Position numbers and translations under genes: made by a program. Below the pieces are notes generated by a model. That model saw nothing but the letters and a program-made list of their open reading frames with translations. It did no database searches and was not told the DNA's origin. From Candidatus Cloacimonadota bacterium (GTDB taxonomy: Bacteria > Muiribacteriota > UBA6191): a stretch of 64,000 nt of DNA. Below, piece after piece: positions 53,868 through 62,528 of this stretch (position 1 is its first letter; the number at the start of each line of letters is the position of its first letter). Location of the stretch: NCBI GenBank assembly GCA_019454875.1, contig JACFNL010000006.1:1-64000 (forward strand), in the 5' to 3' direction.

Positions 53868-55628
53868 ACCCAGACTTTCCAGTGTGACAAGTGTGTCCTG
53901 AAACTCGTTGGGCTTGGTTGTTACTTCAGGATCCAGATTTAAACCCTGTTTGACCAGTCGGTTAAAATCCTGCCAGACCTGTTGTCCTGGGGTGGCGAGC
54001 TTCCGGTCAGAAACTTCGGCTAGAAAGTCGAGCTGGTATACCTTGTTATTTTGTAATACAAACACGGATCTTTTGGCGATATAACCCCGGTTCTGCTGAC
54101 CTGAAGGATGGGGGAATACATAATCTACCAAAAACACCTCATCGCCCCAGTATTTGTCGGCTACACTGAAATAATCATTCTGGTACCTGGTCGAATAATA
54201 GGCTGCAAGGTTACTGCGTAACTGTTCCAAAGTACCGGCTTCCGAGGCATTCAGAACAGAAAAGGTTCCTCGAAGGTTACTTTCAGGATCGGGATAGAAG
54301 CGGTATTTGGTTGAAGAACGGGAATCAGGATTTTTTTCCCACTTCCATTCACTAAGCCCTGATTTTACAACAGGAGCAGGAATCTGATAGAACTCATAGA
54401 ACCTAAATCCGGCTCCACCAAGAAGCCCAAGGATGGAGATAGCTGCCAAGTTGCGCACAAATCGAATCATCAGGGTAAAAATTCCAGGACTGTTATTCTG
54501 TTGTGTCTGATTGTGGGTATTATTGTTCATTGGTCCATTCTGGCGACGATCCCGCCTTTGAATCAGTTCATCGACCTGTGTTTTGCCTGAGTCGGATACC
54601 TTAGGTTCTTCCAGGCGGGACAGTTCCTGGGAAATACTTTCTGTTTTCTGAATCAACTCTTCAAGATCCGCTGAATATGTGTCAGCCACCAGCTCTTTGA
54701 CGGGCTGTGGTTTTGCTGGCTCACTTTCCAGATTGGCCTTGCGCATCATTTCCGCCAAATCGGATTGAGACAGGATTGCATCCGGTTCGGCATCAAGCAG
54801 GGGAGCCATCTCAAGTCCAACCGAGACTGGAGCCTGTTTAACCGGAGCCTGTTTAGCCGGGGGTTCGGGAATTTTGATTTCAGATTCTTTGGTATCAAAA
54901 AGATCATCAGTAGATACCTGAATTTCCTTTTGAGTTTTGGCAATCAGGGCTTGAATATCGTCATGAGAAAGTACAGCGTCACTGTCACTATCCATGGTAG
55001 TAGCATTGGCTGCCTCAACTAAAGCAGCAATCTGATCTGGTGATAGGGGGGCATCGTCGTCAGGGTCCATGGAACTATGCAGAATTGATGGGACTTTAGG
55101 TGCGGGAGCAAAGACCTGTGGCTCAGGTTCAAGAGCAGGTGCTGGAGCTGGTGCTGGGCTTTGGGCTTCACGGATCAATGCCTCTATGTCATCGGAAGAC
55201 ATGATTTCATCTTTACTAGGGCTAGAGGTTTCTACCTTGGCTACAGCTGGTTCAGGTTCAGGTTCTGGTTCAGGCTGGGGCTCAGGTTGTGGTTCAGGTT
55301 CAGGCTTAGCTGCCTGAGTGGTGGATTTAATCAATGCGTCAATATCGCCTTGACTTAACATTCCATCGTCTGGTTCCATTTTAGAGCTCTGAGGCTCAGG
55401 CTTGGGTTCCTCTTGGGCTGGGGAGTCTGTAGCAGAGGCACTAGGAGTATCGGCAGTGTCTTTGGTCTCATTCTCTTCGGCTTCTTTAGCCTTGTCTGGA
55501 TCCTCGGGAGGATTCAAAATATTTTCGTTGGTTGCATTGAGGGTATTTTCGGGGAATAGGCTGGCTACGGCGTATTTTTCCGCCTCTGTAAATAGATCCT
55601 GAATTTCCCGATCGGTGAACTGTGACAT
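53856..55628 (-). CDS. Membrane protein with tandem FliM-N-like (CheY-binding) motifs
   Basis: A 590-residue protein. Residues 1-380 are cytosolic and disordered, rich in Pro, Glu, Asp and Ala, but carry a repeated short motif: MLSQGDIDALI (90-100), MSSDDIEALI (143-152), PLSPDQIAALV (194-204), VLSHDDIQALI (219-229) and ILSQSDLAEMM (285-295). Weaker copies occur at FTDREIQDLF (4-13), SADLEELI (319-326) and QVDELI. The copies match the N-terminus of the flagellar switch protein FliM (ILSQAEIDALL), which binds phospho-CheY. A membrane helix follows at about 385-405, then a 180-residue periplasmic domain that I do not recognise. It is the last gene of the pilin-like operon. Function inferred only. 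Confidence 0.75.
   Translation of the reverse strand: MSQFTDREIQDLFTEAEKYAVASLFPENTLNATNENILNPPEDPDKAKEAEENETKDTADTPSASATDSPAQEEPKPEPQSSKMEPDDGMLSQGDIDALIKSTTQAAKPEPEPQPEPQPEPEPEPEPAVAKVETSSPSKDEIMSSDDIEALIREAQSPAPAPAPALEPEPQVFAPAPKVPSILHSSMDPDDDAPLSPDQIAALVEAANATTMDSDSDAVLSHDDIQALIAKTQKEIQVSTDDLFDTKESEIKIPEPPAKQAPVKQAPVSVGLEMAPLLDAEPDAILSQSDLAEMMRKANLESEPAKPQPVKELVADTYSADLEELIQKTESISQELSRLEEPKVSDSGKTQVDELIQRRDRRQNGPMNNNTHNQTQQNNSPGIFTLMIRFVRNLAAISILGLLGGAGFRFYEFYQIPAPVVKSGLSEWKWEKNPDSRSSTKYRFYPDPESNLRGTFSVLNASEAGTLEQLRSNLAAYYSTRYQNDYFSVADKYWGDEVFLVDYVFPHPSGQQNRGYIAKRSVFVLQNNKVYQLDFLAEVSDRKLATPGQQVWQDFNRLVKQGLNLDPEVTTKPNEFQDTLVTLESLGSGV
54744..55361 (-). repeat. Coding repeat: five LSxxDIxALI motifs
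   Basis: The five best motif copies are each preceded by an acidic stretch (MEPDDG, SPSKDE, MDPDDD, MDSDSD, DAEPDA) and spaced 25-66 residues apart by Pro/Ala/Glu-rich linkers. The repeats agree in protein but not closely in DNA, so they are old or under protein-level selection. Confidence 0.8.
55248..55304 (-). repeat. Short tandem Pro-Glu/Pro-Gln coding repeat
   Basis: Residues about 109-127 of the FliM-motif protein are a run of alternating Pro with Glu or Gln, encoded by a nearly regular hexamer repeat (read on the plus strand as GGTTCA/GGCTCA-type units). It is a stiff linker and a likely site of repeat-number change. Confidence 0.7.
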
Positions 55629-55672
55629 AAGTATTATGGTGTCAGTAGCTTATCGGCAGCATATTCTAGTTG

Positions 55673-57292
55673 CTAGAGGTCCTGTAGAAAATCTTTAATT
55701 TGAATTTCAGGAATTTTCAGCAGTTTCTCTTTTGAAACAAAAAGATCAGAATCATTTAAGTCCTGATTTAAAAATCCCTGATCAAACAGGGATGGCATGG
55801 ACTGTGATTTACTGCCAGCACTCATTCTGTATTCGGTTGGATTGTAAGCCACAACTTTAGTATTGAGCCCCTGTCCAAACCGCATTTGAGTGCCAGATTG
55901 AAGTTTTGTTGTTTCTATTTTGGTATCTACCGTCAGTTCACCCTGGACTACACCGGCTGTGGAATAGTCAGGATGGTGGCGGGCTAGATGGTAACTTCCG
56001 ATTTTTCCTTCAATCCTGCCATGACTGGTCTGACAGGCAAATGCCTTCTCTTTGTCCTTAACTGTGATTTTGATACTTCCTGTATCCAGATGAAATTCAT
56101 TGTGGGCGATAACCCTTAAGTCGGAGGCTGCTTCGAGAACGATGTCGGCATGTGATGTTTTAAGATAGGCATCTGAACTTGAGGTTCTAAGAAATTCTCC
56201 AGCACGAACAGGACTGTTTTGGCCATTTAACTCAAAAAAACCAACAGGTGGATTAAACTGATCCATGTTTTGCAAAAGACTCATTGTGTTTGTAGTGCTT
56301 TTGACTTCGGATACGGTTTCACTTCGGACAGGGTTTATAGTTTTGTATATGGAGCCACAAAAGAAAACTACAATAACTGCCAAAGCTGGTTTCACCAGGG
56401 CTGTGGCCTGCTTCTCCTCAACCTGATTTTTCCAGGGCTCAGTACTGAATCCATCGGCTTCAGAGTTTTCCAGTTCCTGTTTTTCCTGAAGCTGCCGGAT
56501 CTCATTTTGTCTGCGGATTGCTTCAATCATCGAGGAAGGTTCTGAGCTTTTTTCTTTAGGTGGCTCCCATTGGGGGTACAAGGAATGTACATGGGTGTAA
56601 ATACTTTTTTCTTCAAACCGGTCACGAAAGTCGATTCTTAAACCCTGGAGAAGTCGATGCATTCTCTGGTGAAAGGGTACAGTATTCAAAATCTGCTGCT
56701 TTGAGTTTAGCTGGTCTACAAACTGGGTCAACTCTTCTGCGGCAGTGAGTGATGGGTCCTTGGCCGGGTGTCCCATTAACTGATCCAGGATTGTATACAG
56801 GTGGGCTTCCAGTACGGGTTCAGAAATTCCCAACAAGCGAGCTGTTCTTTTGGAACCGAGTCCCTCCAGGACACACAAATCAAGCAGAAACTTTCTGGGG
56901 CTGGAAAGCTGGGTTCTTCTAAGAATGGAAACGGTATCCCGATCGGGCAGGGAGTCCTTATCAAAAAACTTGTCCGACAGGGGTTGTAAATGAGTCTCTT
57001 CGTAGGCACATTCACGAACCCGGCCCAAAAACGCCTTGGCCGGTTCCGGTTTGTCCCTCAAAACCAGTTTGAGCGCACCGGTTAGCAGTAGCATATTCAG
57101 TGGCTCACTCTTGGATTGCCGGATTTTTGAGTCCCGTAATCGGCCCAAAATTTCGGCACTCCAGTTCCATGCCAATGACCTATCCTCCGTAAAATAGGTA
57201 AAAAAATGGCATAGGCAGGGATTCCCCTCGGTCCAGAGGCTTAAATAATCTTCTGCATCAGAAACCTTTGCCATGACGGAATCGTTCTCCAT
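55673..57292 (-). CDS. Sigma-region-4-like HTH / transmembrane / FecR-domain fusion protein
   Basis: A 539-residue protein. Residues about 130-172 (SSPRKFLLDLCVLEGLGSKR, TARLLGISEPVLEAHLYTIL) read like the helix-turn-helix of ECF sigma region 4. The 110 residues before it have a helical pattern that may be a worn sigma region 2. A charged coiled coil (255-280) leads to one membrane helix (about 298-314). The periplasmic part at about 350-475 matches FecR (ELNGQNSPVRAGEFLRTSSS, DLRVIAHNEFHLDTGSIKIT, VVQGELTVDT). FecR proteins are normally separate anti-sigma regulators, so both halves being in one chain is unusual. The start overlaps the upstream pilin-like gene. Confidence 0.65.
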   Translation of the reverse strand: MENDSVMAKVSDAEDYLSLWTEGNPCLCHFFTYFTEDRSLAWNWSAEILGRLRDSKIRQSKSEPLNMLLLTGALKLVLRDKPEPAKAFLGRVRECAYEETHLQPLSDKFFDKDSLPDRDTVSILRRTQLSSPRKFLLDLCVLEGLGSKRTARLLGISEPVLEAHLYTILDQLMGHPAKDPSLTAAEELTQFVDQLNSKQQILNTVPFHQRMHRLLQGLRIDFRDRFEEKSIYTHVHSLYPQWEPPKEKSSEPSSMIEAIRRQNEIRQLQEKQELENSEADGFSTEPWKNQVEEKQATALVKPALAVIVVFFCGSIYKTINPVRSETVSEVKSTTNTMSLLQNMDQFNPPVGFFELNGQNSPVRAGEFLRTSSSDAYLKTSHADIVLEAASDLRVIAHNEFHLDTGSIKITVKDKEKAFACQTSHGRIEGKIGSYHLARHHPDYSTAGVVQGELTVDTKIETTKLQSGTQMRFGQGLNTKVVAYNPTEYRMSAGSKSQSMPSLFDQGFLNQDLNDSDLFVSKEKLLKIPEIQIKDFLQDL

Positions 57293-58151
57293 TAAACAGG
57301 GGATTCACTACAAAAAAACTGGTGGAAATGCTTCGTCCTTCCGGGCCAGAGCCTTGCCTTTCCCCTTGAAATACCATTTTAGTATGATGATAGACCTTGG
57401 TCAGTCTGAGATTAAACTTTGAAGGTTCTTCCTTGTCTCTAAAGTAGGAGAATTCAAAACCTGGTTCAATACTGAAGTGCTCGATTCGGCCTTCTGCCCC
57501 GTGAAGCTGCCCAAATCGATGCGTTTCCTCTCCCTCGCCCGGGCCAGTCATTCTGGAGACAAAATTCAGTTTTTCCTTGCCGCTTAAATCACTCAGATAG
57601 TGTCTATACCAGACTTTTTCACCCTTGACACCAATGTAGTACTCGCGAACCTTGGCAGAAATAGGTTCTTCGATGTCCCGGCTGACTACGGCAAATGAAT
57701 TGAGCATAAATTCAGGATGGTCATTAAGCACCACTTTTTTGTCAAAAAAGTGGTCGTATTTATCCTCATATTCATAATACATCTGGCCGTTGGCTCCAAA
57801 TTTTTCCCGAGGCAGCCTTTGGATGGGCAAAACCTCAATTGTGTCAGAGACAGCGTTGACATCATCATAAACCACACAGGGGAAAAAGCGGGGCTGGATT
57901 GGAAATGGTTTTTTGTGCTGGTGTAAATCAACAGGTGCATCGCTTTTGGTGAATCCTTGAGCATCGTACAAATCCTGTCGCAAAACCATGATGAAATTTT
58001 GCATGTCCTTGATTGTGCTTAAGGTTTCTTCACCTTTAAAGGAGTTTCGTAATGATTCAATAAAATAGGTGTAGATTCCTATCAGAAGAACGGCGGCCAC
58101 CCCCACTGCAAACACAGCTTCAATCAAGGTAAAACCGTGCCGTGTTTTCAT
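57258..58151 (-). CDS. Type IV prepilin-like protein (PilW/GspJ-like)
   Basis: A 297-residue protein from the ATG at 58149-58151, giving MKTRHGFTLIEAVFAVGVAA, a textbook prepilin peptidase site (G-F-T-L-I-E) and helix. The globular part is large and beta-rich, as in PilW or GspJ minor pilins. The start overlaps the upstream stop (ATGA). A longer frame upstream would lack a prepilin leader of normal length. Confidence 0.85.
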   Translation of the reverse strand: MKTRHGFTLIEAVFAVGVAAVLLIGIYTYFIESLRNSFKGEETLSTIKDMQNFIMVLRQDLYDAQGFTKSDAPVDLHQHKKPFPIQPRFFPCVVYDDVNAVSDTIEVLPIQRLPREKFGANGQMYYEYEDKYDHFFDKKVVLNDHPEFMLNSFAVVSRDIEEPISAKVREYYIGVKGEKVWYRHYLSDLSGKEKLNFVSRMTGPGEGEETHRFGQLHGAEGRIEHFSIEPGFEFSYFRDKEEPSKFNLRLTKVYHHTKMVFQGERQGSGPEGRSISTSFFVVNPLFNGERFRHGKGF

Positions 58152-58669
58152 TGTAAATATACCTCGTCCCTGGTCATTACGGTTTTTAACTCTAAAGACC
58201 GGTTGTATTCGCTGGCTCCAGGGGTTATCCATTCCACACGAACGGCGAGAACCTTGGCATCGGGCATAGGACGATGGTTTTCACTGGAACCGATGTTGGC
58301 AGGATAAATTTTTATCATGCGCCGAAATCGGTCTGGCATTGGAGAAAGTACAAGTTTACTTAAGGAGCGAATATCGGGATTTTTGAAATCTTCCCATAAG
58401 TAGGGGCGGGGCATGGCTGAGATATCAAGCCAGGGGTTTTTTTCGTTTTCATCCGAAATATTATTGATTCCATCCATACCCAATGACATCTTGATCGTAG
58501 TGATACTGTCAACTACCTCACGAGCAATGATCATGGCCTGAATTTCATCCAGGCTGGCCTCGGTCTGATGTATAGACTGGCGGAACATAAAAAACATGGG
58601 TATGGCCAGAAACAGAAGAAGCATTGAGGCAATGATGATTTCCACCAGTGAAAATGCTTTTTTACTCAT
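58148..58669 (-). CDS. Type IV prepilin-like protein (PilV/GspI-like)
   Basis: A 173-residue protein from the ATG at 58667-58669: MSKKAFSLVEIIIASMLLLF, a prepilin leader with Ala instead of Gly at the cleavage site and the conserved Glu at +5. The start overlaps the upstream gene by 8 bases. Its size fits PilV/GspI minor pilins that cap or start the pilus or pseudopilus. Confidence 0.82.
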   Translation of the reverse strand: MSKKAFSLVEIIIASMLLLFLAIPMFFMFRQSIHQTEASLDEIQAMIIAREVVDSITTIKMSLGMDGINNISDENEKNPWLDISAMPRPYLWEDFKNPDIRSLSKLVLSPMPDRFRRMIKIYPANIGSSENHRPMPDAKVLAVRVEWITPGASEYNRSLELKTVMTRDEVYLQ

Positions 58670-61016
58670 GCTCAATTCTTTTTTTTCCTTGATTGTGATC
58701 ATCCAATGCCATTCTATACATTTTCCAGCTGTCTGGAGCAAGTGGATTTAACCTAGGGTTATAGGTTAATGTAGTGGATGCCTGAAACATGGACAGATCC
58801 AGACGGGACACAGCCAGGGATCCCAAAATATGTACAATCTGTTCCGGGTTGGACTTGCGGATAGTGCCTGAAGAGGTTAGCTGGGCCTCGTAGAGAGTGG
58901 GGACTCCGGGGGGAGTGTTACCAGGATTCAAATGAATCTCGGAACATTCAAATCCTGCGTAAAATCCCTGGGATTCCACGGGAGCGAGATTACACATTCC
59001 GGCGACTATGATGCTGCTGTCTCCAGATAACACCACCGGAAGATCAAGGTTTAAATTGCCCCACAACCCAATTGTGCGCCCCTGGGTATTGAGATAAAAC
59101 ATCCCGCTGCCTCGCTTCAAAATTCCGGCATCCTCAAGTTTTTCCTGTTTGTCATAAAAAAAGCTGGCTCGTTTCAAAGAGGCGTGGGCCAGGTCATGAT
59201 AGTCGGGTATTCCCTTCAGATATGCTCCTGTAGGTGTCATACTCTTGGGGAGCTTCTGAACCCAGGTTTCCTCATCATCCTTGCCAGGAGATGGTCTTAA
59301 ACTGGGGGGGAAGCTGTAATCAAGAAAACTTTCGTGGGCATGGGGCGGAAATACCTTATGGGTATAATGAGGGAAATCGATTAAGTGATTTAAATGAACC
59401 CGGATTGTTTGGGCCATTATGGATTCATATTCCTGGTACTGAGGTGCAAGAAGCTCCCAGGAAAAATCGGGCTGGGCCAGCAGGTGGACTGGTTCTTCAC
59501 AATCTTCCACAAAGTTCATATTGGTCCACTGAAGTGGCAGGGGCTGATAAAAGGGAGGATTTTTATTCACAAATTCAAACTCGGTCAGATTGCGAATTAT
59601 GGCCGAACTTTCAAAATTGTGAACAGATTCAGGCAGGCAGCGGGCTCTTGAGCGTTCATCGGCATCACTTAGATCCCGGTCTATTCTTAAGGAGCTGAGT
59701 TTTGCTATTTCCAGATAGGCTTCTCCTACTGTGTAGGTTCTTGAAGGATAGTCTACAGAACCAAACACCTTCAAAAGAGATGATTCCGCAGAATATTGGG
59801 GAATATAGTAGGCAGGATTGGCAGGCCCGGTAGTCTCATAAAAGCCTTCGTAAAGTTCTTCCACCCATACGGATCCGGCATTGTCTGCAAGGGGTGGGGT
59901 TTCAGGATCCTCAAAAAAATAGGTAAACATCACTGGCTCGGTAAATCGTGGAGGGGGATCGAGTCTAATGTAATTTGGCAGACGAATCCTGTTGTCTCCA
60001 GTCACTTTGGCCCTGGTAGTAAAATAGTTGCGGTTAAGAATCATGAACTGCTGTCCGGCCGCTGCCATTCCCGGAGTCATCTTGAGCACACTGGACTGGG
60101 AGTTTCCAAGGTAAAGCCATCCTCTTTGATCAATAGAGGATTTGCTTAACTGAAGTTTGTTTGAATCCCTTAAAGAATCAAGGCCTTCCATTGTGTCAGG
60201 AGCGGGACCATAAATCTGGAGATCGGTTTTGATTTTTTCATCCTTTAAAGGACTGTGATACAGAAACATGGGGTAGTTGTACTGATATTTGAGGTTTCCA
60301 CCCTGGACAATAGGGACTCCGTTAATATCTGTGTACAGCCTCTGGTAATTACTAAAATTGGAGTCATTGTGCCAGAGAGTAAATCTGGACAAAACAGGCT
60401 GACCCAAGGAGTAGGATACCAGGGTCTTTGTCCTGACGGCCCCGCCTATCAGACCCTTAAAATCCACGGATGCGCCAAAGTTCAGGGCACACTGAATCAA
60501 GATGCTGTCTTGAAATTCAGACTCTTTGTCCAATCTGGGATGACATGAGTAGGCCAGTTTTAGCTGGTAGTCCTCTGCTCCGATCTGCTTCAAGAACAAA
60601 TCCATTGCCTTAACAGTCTGTCCCCGCTTCTTTAGCCATTCCACATTCTGTTCATGATTAATTTCTCCGTGCCCACCCTTGGGAAGCAATGAGAAGTTTC
60701 TGAGGAAGAATCCAAAATAGCCGGCATCTGTGTTGAGGCGATCTGAATTGATTGCACTCTCAAGGATTCTGTGATCCTGGGCACCCTCCACGCTGTCGCG
60801 AAAACCCAGTATAAACAGTTCCACCAACCCTTCTGCCGCTGTTTTTGCACTTTCTGCATAAAACATTCTGTGTGCATCACGATTTTGCTGTAAAGAACGG
60901 GAGTGTAGTGTCAAAAAAAGTATTCCAACGACACTAAGGATGCCAAGTACTATAAAAAGTACAAAGCCCCGGTTGTGAGAATATAGTCTTTTGGGAAAAA
61001 TAATTTGCATATCCAC
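58662..61016 (-). CDS. Large pilin-like membrane protein (PilX/GspK-like N-terminus)
   Basis: A 784-residue protein. The N-terminal segment is HNRGFVLFIVLGILSVVGIL, then HSRSLQQNRDAHRMFYAESA, as in PilX or GspK proteins: one hydrophobic helix after Arg-Gly and an alpha-helical stalk with Ala-Glu. The remaining 700 or so residues are periplasmic and not recognised; no CxxC or metal site stands out. It is much longer than usual PilX (about 200 residues) and could act as a tip adhesin like PilY1, which is speculation. It is the first gene of the five-gene minus-strand operon. Confidence 0.7.
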   Translation of the reverse strand: MDMQIIFPKRLYSHNRGFVLFIVLGILSVVGILFLTLHSRSLQQNRDAHRMFYAESAKTAAEGLVELFILGFRDSVEGAQDHRILESAINSDRLNTDAGYFGFFLRNFSLLPKGGHGEINHEQNVEWLKKRGQTVKAMDLFLKQIGAEDYQLKLAYSCHPRLDKESEFQDSILIQCALNFGASVDFKGLIGGAVRTKTLVSYSLGQPVLSRFTLWHNDSNFSNYQRLYTDINGVPIVQGGNLKYQYNYPMFLYHSPLKDEKIKTDLQIYGPAPDTMEGLDSLRDSNKLQLSKSSIDQRGWLYLGNSQSSVLKMTPGMAAAGQQFMILNRNYFTTRAKVTGDNRIRLPNYIRLDPPPRFTEPVMFTYFFEDPETPPLADNAGSVWVEELYEGFYETTGPANPAYYIPQYSAESSLLKVFGSVDYPSRTYTVGEAYLEIAKLSSLRIDRDLSDADERSRARCLPESVHNFESSAIIRNLTEFEFVNKNPPFYQPLPLQWTNMNFVEDCEEPVHLLAQPDFSWELLAPQYQEYESIMAQTIRVHLNHLIDFPHYTHKVFPPHAHESFLDYSFPPSLRPSPGKDDEETWVQKLPKSMTPTGAYLKGIPDYHDLAHASLKRASFFYDKQEKLEDAGILKRGSGMFYLNTQGRTIGLWGNLNLDLPVVLSGDSSIIVAGMCNLAPVESQGFYAGFECSEIHLNPGNTPPGVPTLYEAQLTSSGTIRKSNPEQIVHILGSLAVSRLDLSMFQASTTLTYNPRLNPLAPDSWKMYRMALDDHNQGKKRIEHE

Positions 61017-61061
61017 ATATAGTTTGCCCGATCTCTGGCGAAAAATACAGGGTTACTGATA

Positions 61062-61067
61062 TATACT
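61062..61067 (+). promoter_or_regulatory. -10 hexamer next to the start of the coiled-coil zinc-ribbon gene
   Basis: TATACT lies seven bases before the ATG at 61075. The surrounding bases (TATACTTGCAGGTATG) resemble those before the DUF3109 gene (TATACTGCAGGAATG). No clear -35 is present. Confidence 0.35.
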
Positions 61068-61074
61068 TGCAGGT

Positions 61075-61773
61075 ATGATCAAACAGATTAATGCGCTTAG
61101 AGAACATGAGCTGGCAAGGCAGGAAGCCAGAATCAGGGTAGAAAAGGCCAGGCAAAGGATTCAAGAAGCCCAGTCCAAGGTGAACGGGCTGTCGCAAGGC
61201 ATCGAGGATTGCCAAAAAAAAATTCAATCCAAAAATCTGGAACAGAAGCGGCTGGAGCTGGATTTAAAGGCTTTGGACCAGGAGTTAAAAAGACTGGAGC
61301 AGCAAAAACTTGGCGCAGGCAGTGAAAAACTTTTGGAGGCACTGAATTTAAAAGGCGAGAAGCTTAAAGAATCATCAAGTAGCCTTGAGGACACGATTCT
61401 TGAAATTTTGCAGTCCGTGGAAGATCTTCAGACCAGGATGCAGGAAATGAGCCTGAGTCTGAAAAAAGAAGAGGCCTTGTTTGAGAGTGGGATCGTGGGC
61501 TGGAACGAGGAGTTGCTTGAGGCCCAAAAGACCCTGCATGAAATTACGCAGGAAGACGAACAGGCTCTGGATGGTCTGAGTGCAGATATGGTTCGTTTGC
61601 ATACTGCTGCCCACAAGGCTTTAAAGAGAGAATGTGTTATTTTTGCAGTAACAAGTGAATGTTGTCCTAATTGCGGAATTCATCTGGCACAGAATTCCTA
61701 TATAGCCATGAGATATCATAATCAGGTTCATCCCTGTCCTTCCTGCCAGGGAATTTTGTACTACCCAGGCTGA
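61075..61773 (+). CDS. Coiled-coil protein with C4-type zinc ribbon (DUF164 / zf-RING_7)
   Basis: A 232-residue protein: a long helical coiled coil over residues 5-185 (ARIRVEKARQRIQEAQSKVN and many heptads) followed by a four-cysteine zinc ribbon, CCPNCGIHLA and HPCPSCQGILYY. Families of this layout occur in most phyla. Members bind nucleic acid or regulate secretion or motility in some bacteria, but the role here is unknown. It runs divergently from the pilin-like operon. Confidence 0.85.
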   Translation: MIKQINALREHELARQEARIRVEKARQRIQEAQSKVNGLSQGIEDCQKKIQSKNLEQKRLELDLKALDQELKRLEQQKLGAGSEKLLEALNLKGEKLKESSSSLEDTILEILQSVEDLQTRMQEMSLSLKKEEALFESGIVGWNEELLEAQKTLHEITQEDEQALDGLSADMVRLHTAAHKALKRECVIFAVTSECCPNCGIHLAQNSYIAMRYHNQVHPCPSCQGILYYPG

Positions 61774-61776
61774 TAA

Positions 61777-62511
61777 ATGATGTTAAAACTGTTCCTGGTT
61801 CTGACTTTAATTAGTGTTTTTGAGGCCTTGCCCGTTCAGGATGATGCTTTGCTGTTTAGCCCTGAATCCCGTCAGGCCATGGAACAAATGGCCCAGGAGC
61901 TTGAGTTAAGCACGGGGATTCGTTTTTTTGTCCTGGTTGAAGAAACATTTCATCTTGAGAATTTTGATTCCAGCTCCCGTTCGGCCTTTGCCCGGTTTAT
62001 TGAGCCTGTGGCCAATACTCGAGGGGCCATGATTTTTTTGCAGCTCGAAAAGGGCTCACGCAGGGGAAGGGTCAGTTTTTCCCTGGGGCTAGGGCTTCAG
62101 GGTGCCATGGAAAGAGAAGCAGTCCGTGAGATTTTAAAGGATATGATCCAGGCTTTGAGCCGTGATCAGAACTACCAGAAAAAGCTTGTCGAAGGGGTTT
62201 CACGGTTTATCAAAAACCTCAAAGACTATGCCCAAAAAAGCCCGGCTGTGAGTCCAGATCCTGAAAAACAAAGCACTCTTGAAGTAGAACCGGCGGTTTC
62301 ATCCAGTAAATTTTTCTGGATTGCTTCTGTTCTTTTGATCTCGTTTATTATAAGCTTGGCCTTGTTCGTCTGGTCGCGACGCAAATGTCCGCGTTGTGGG
62401 TCCAGACTGCATGTAAACATCCGCCCCCTGTCGCATGGGGAATCTCGGTATAAACGGATTAAAATCATAAAATGTTTCGATTGCAATTACTTCCGGAAAT
62501 ACCTCTTCTAG
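61777..62511 (+). CDS. TPM-domain membrane protein with a C-terminal zinc ribbon
   Basis: A 244-residue protein: signal peptide (MLKLFLVLTLISVFEALP), a TPM-type domain at about 30-150 (FSPESRQAMEQMAQELELST, RGRVSFSLGLGLQGAMEREA), one membrane helix at about 185-207 and a cytosolic zinc ribbon (KCPRCGSRL and IKCFDCNYF). TPM proteins are membrane-bound, and in plants the domain acts in photosystem repair; in bacteria the role is unclear. It begins 3 bases after the preceding stop and ends 17 bases before lon. Confidence 0.8.
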   Translation: MMLKLFLVLTLISVFEALPVQDDALLFSPESRQAMEQMAQELELSTGIRFFVLVEETFHLENFDSSSRSAFARFIEPVANTRGAMIFLQLEKGSRRGRVSFSLGLGLQGAMEREAVREILKDMIQALSRDQNYQKKLVEGVSRFIKNLKDYAQKSPAVSPDPEKQSTLEVEPAVSSSKFFWIASVLLISFIISLALFVWSRRKCPRCGSRLHVNIRPLSHGESRYKRIKIIKCFDCNYFRKYLF

Positions 62512-62528
62512 GCTAGAAGGAGCCAGCA

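Noticed and set aside
55248-55304. CRISPR-like or DNA tandem repeat
   Set aside because: The units are six bases, coding for Pro-Glu/Gln, with no spacers.
55069-55602. Plus-strand reading frames opposite the FliM-motif gene
   Set aside because: They mirror the Pro/Glu-rich minus-strand code, with Gly/Ser-rich or Phe/Arg-rich translations typical of shadow frames.
53856-55628. A true FliM or FliN flagellar switch protein
   Set aside because: No FliM middle domain or SpoA domain is present; only the N-terminal peptide motif is repeated, and a membrane helix follows.
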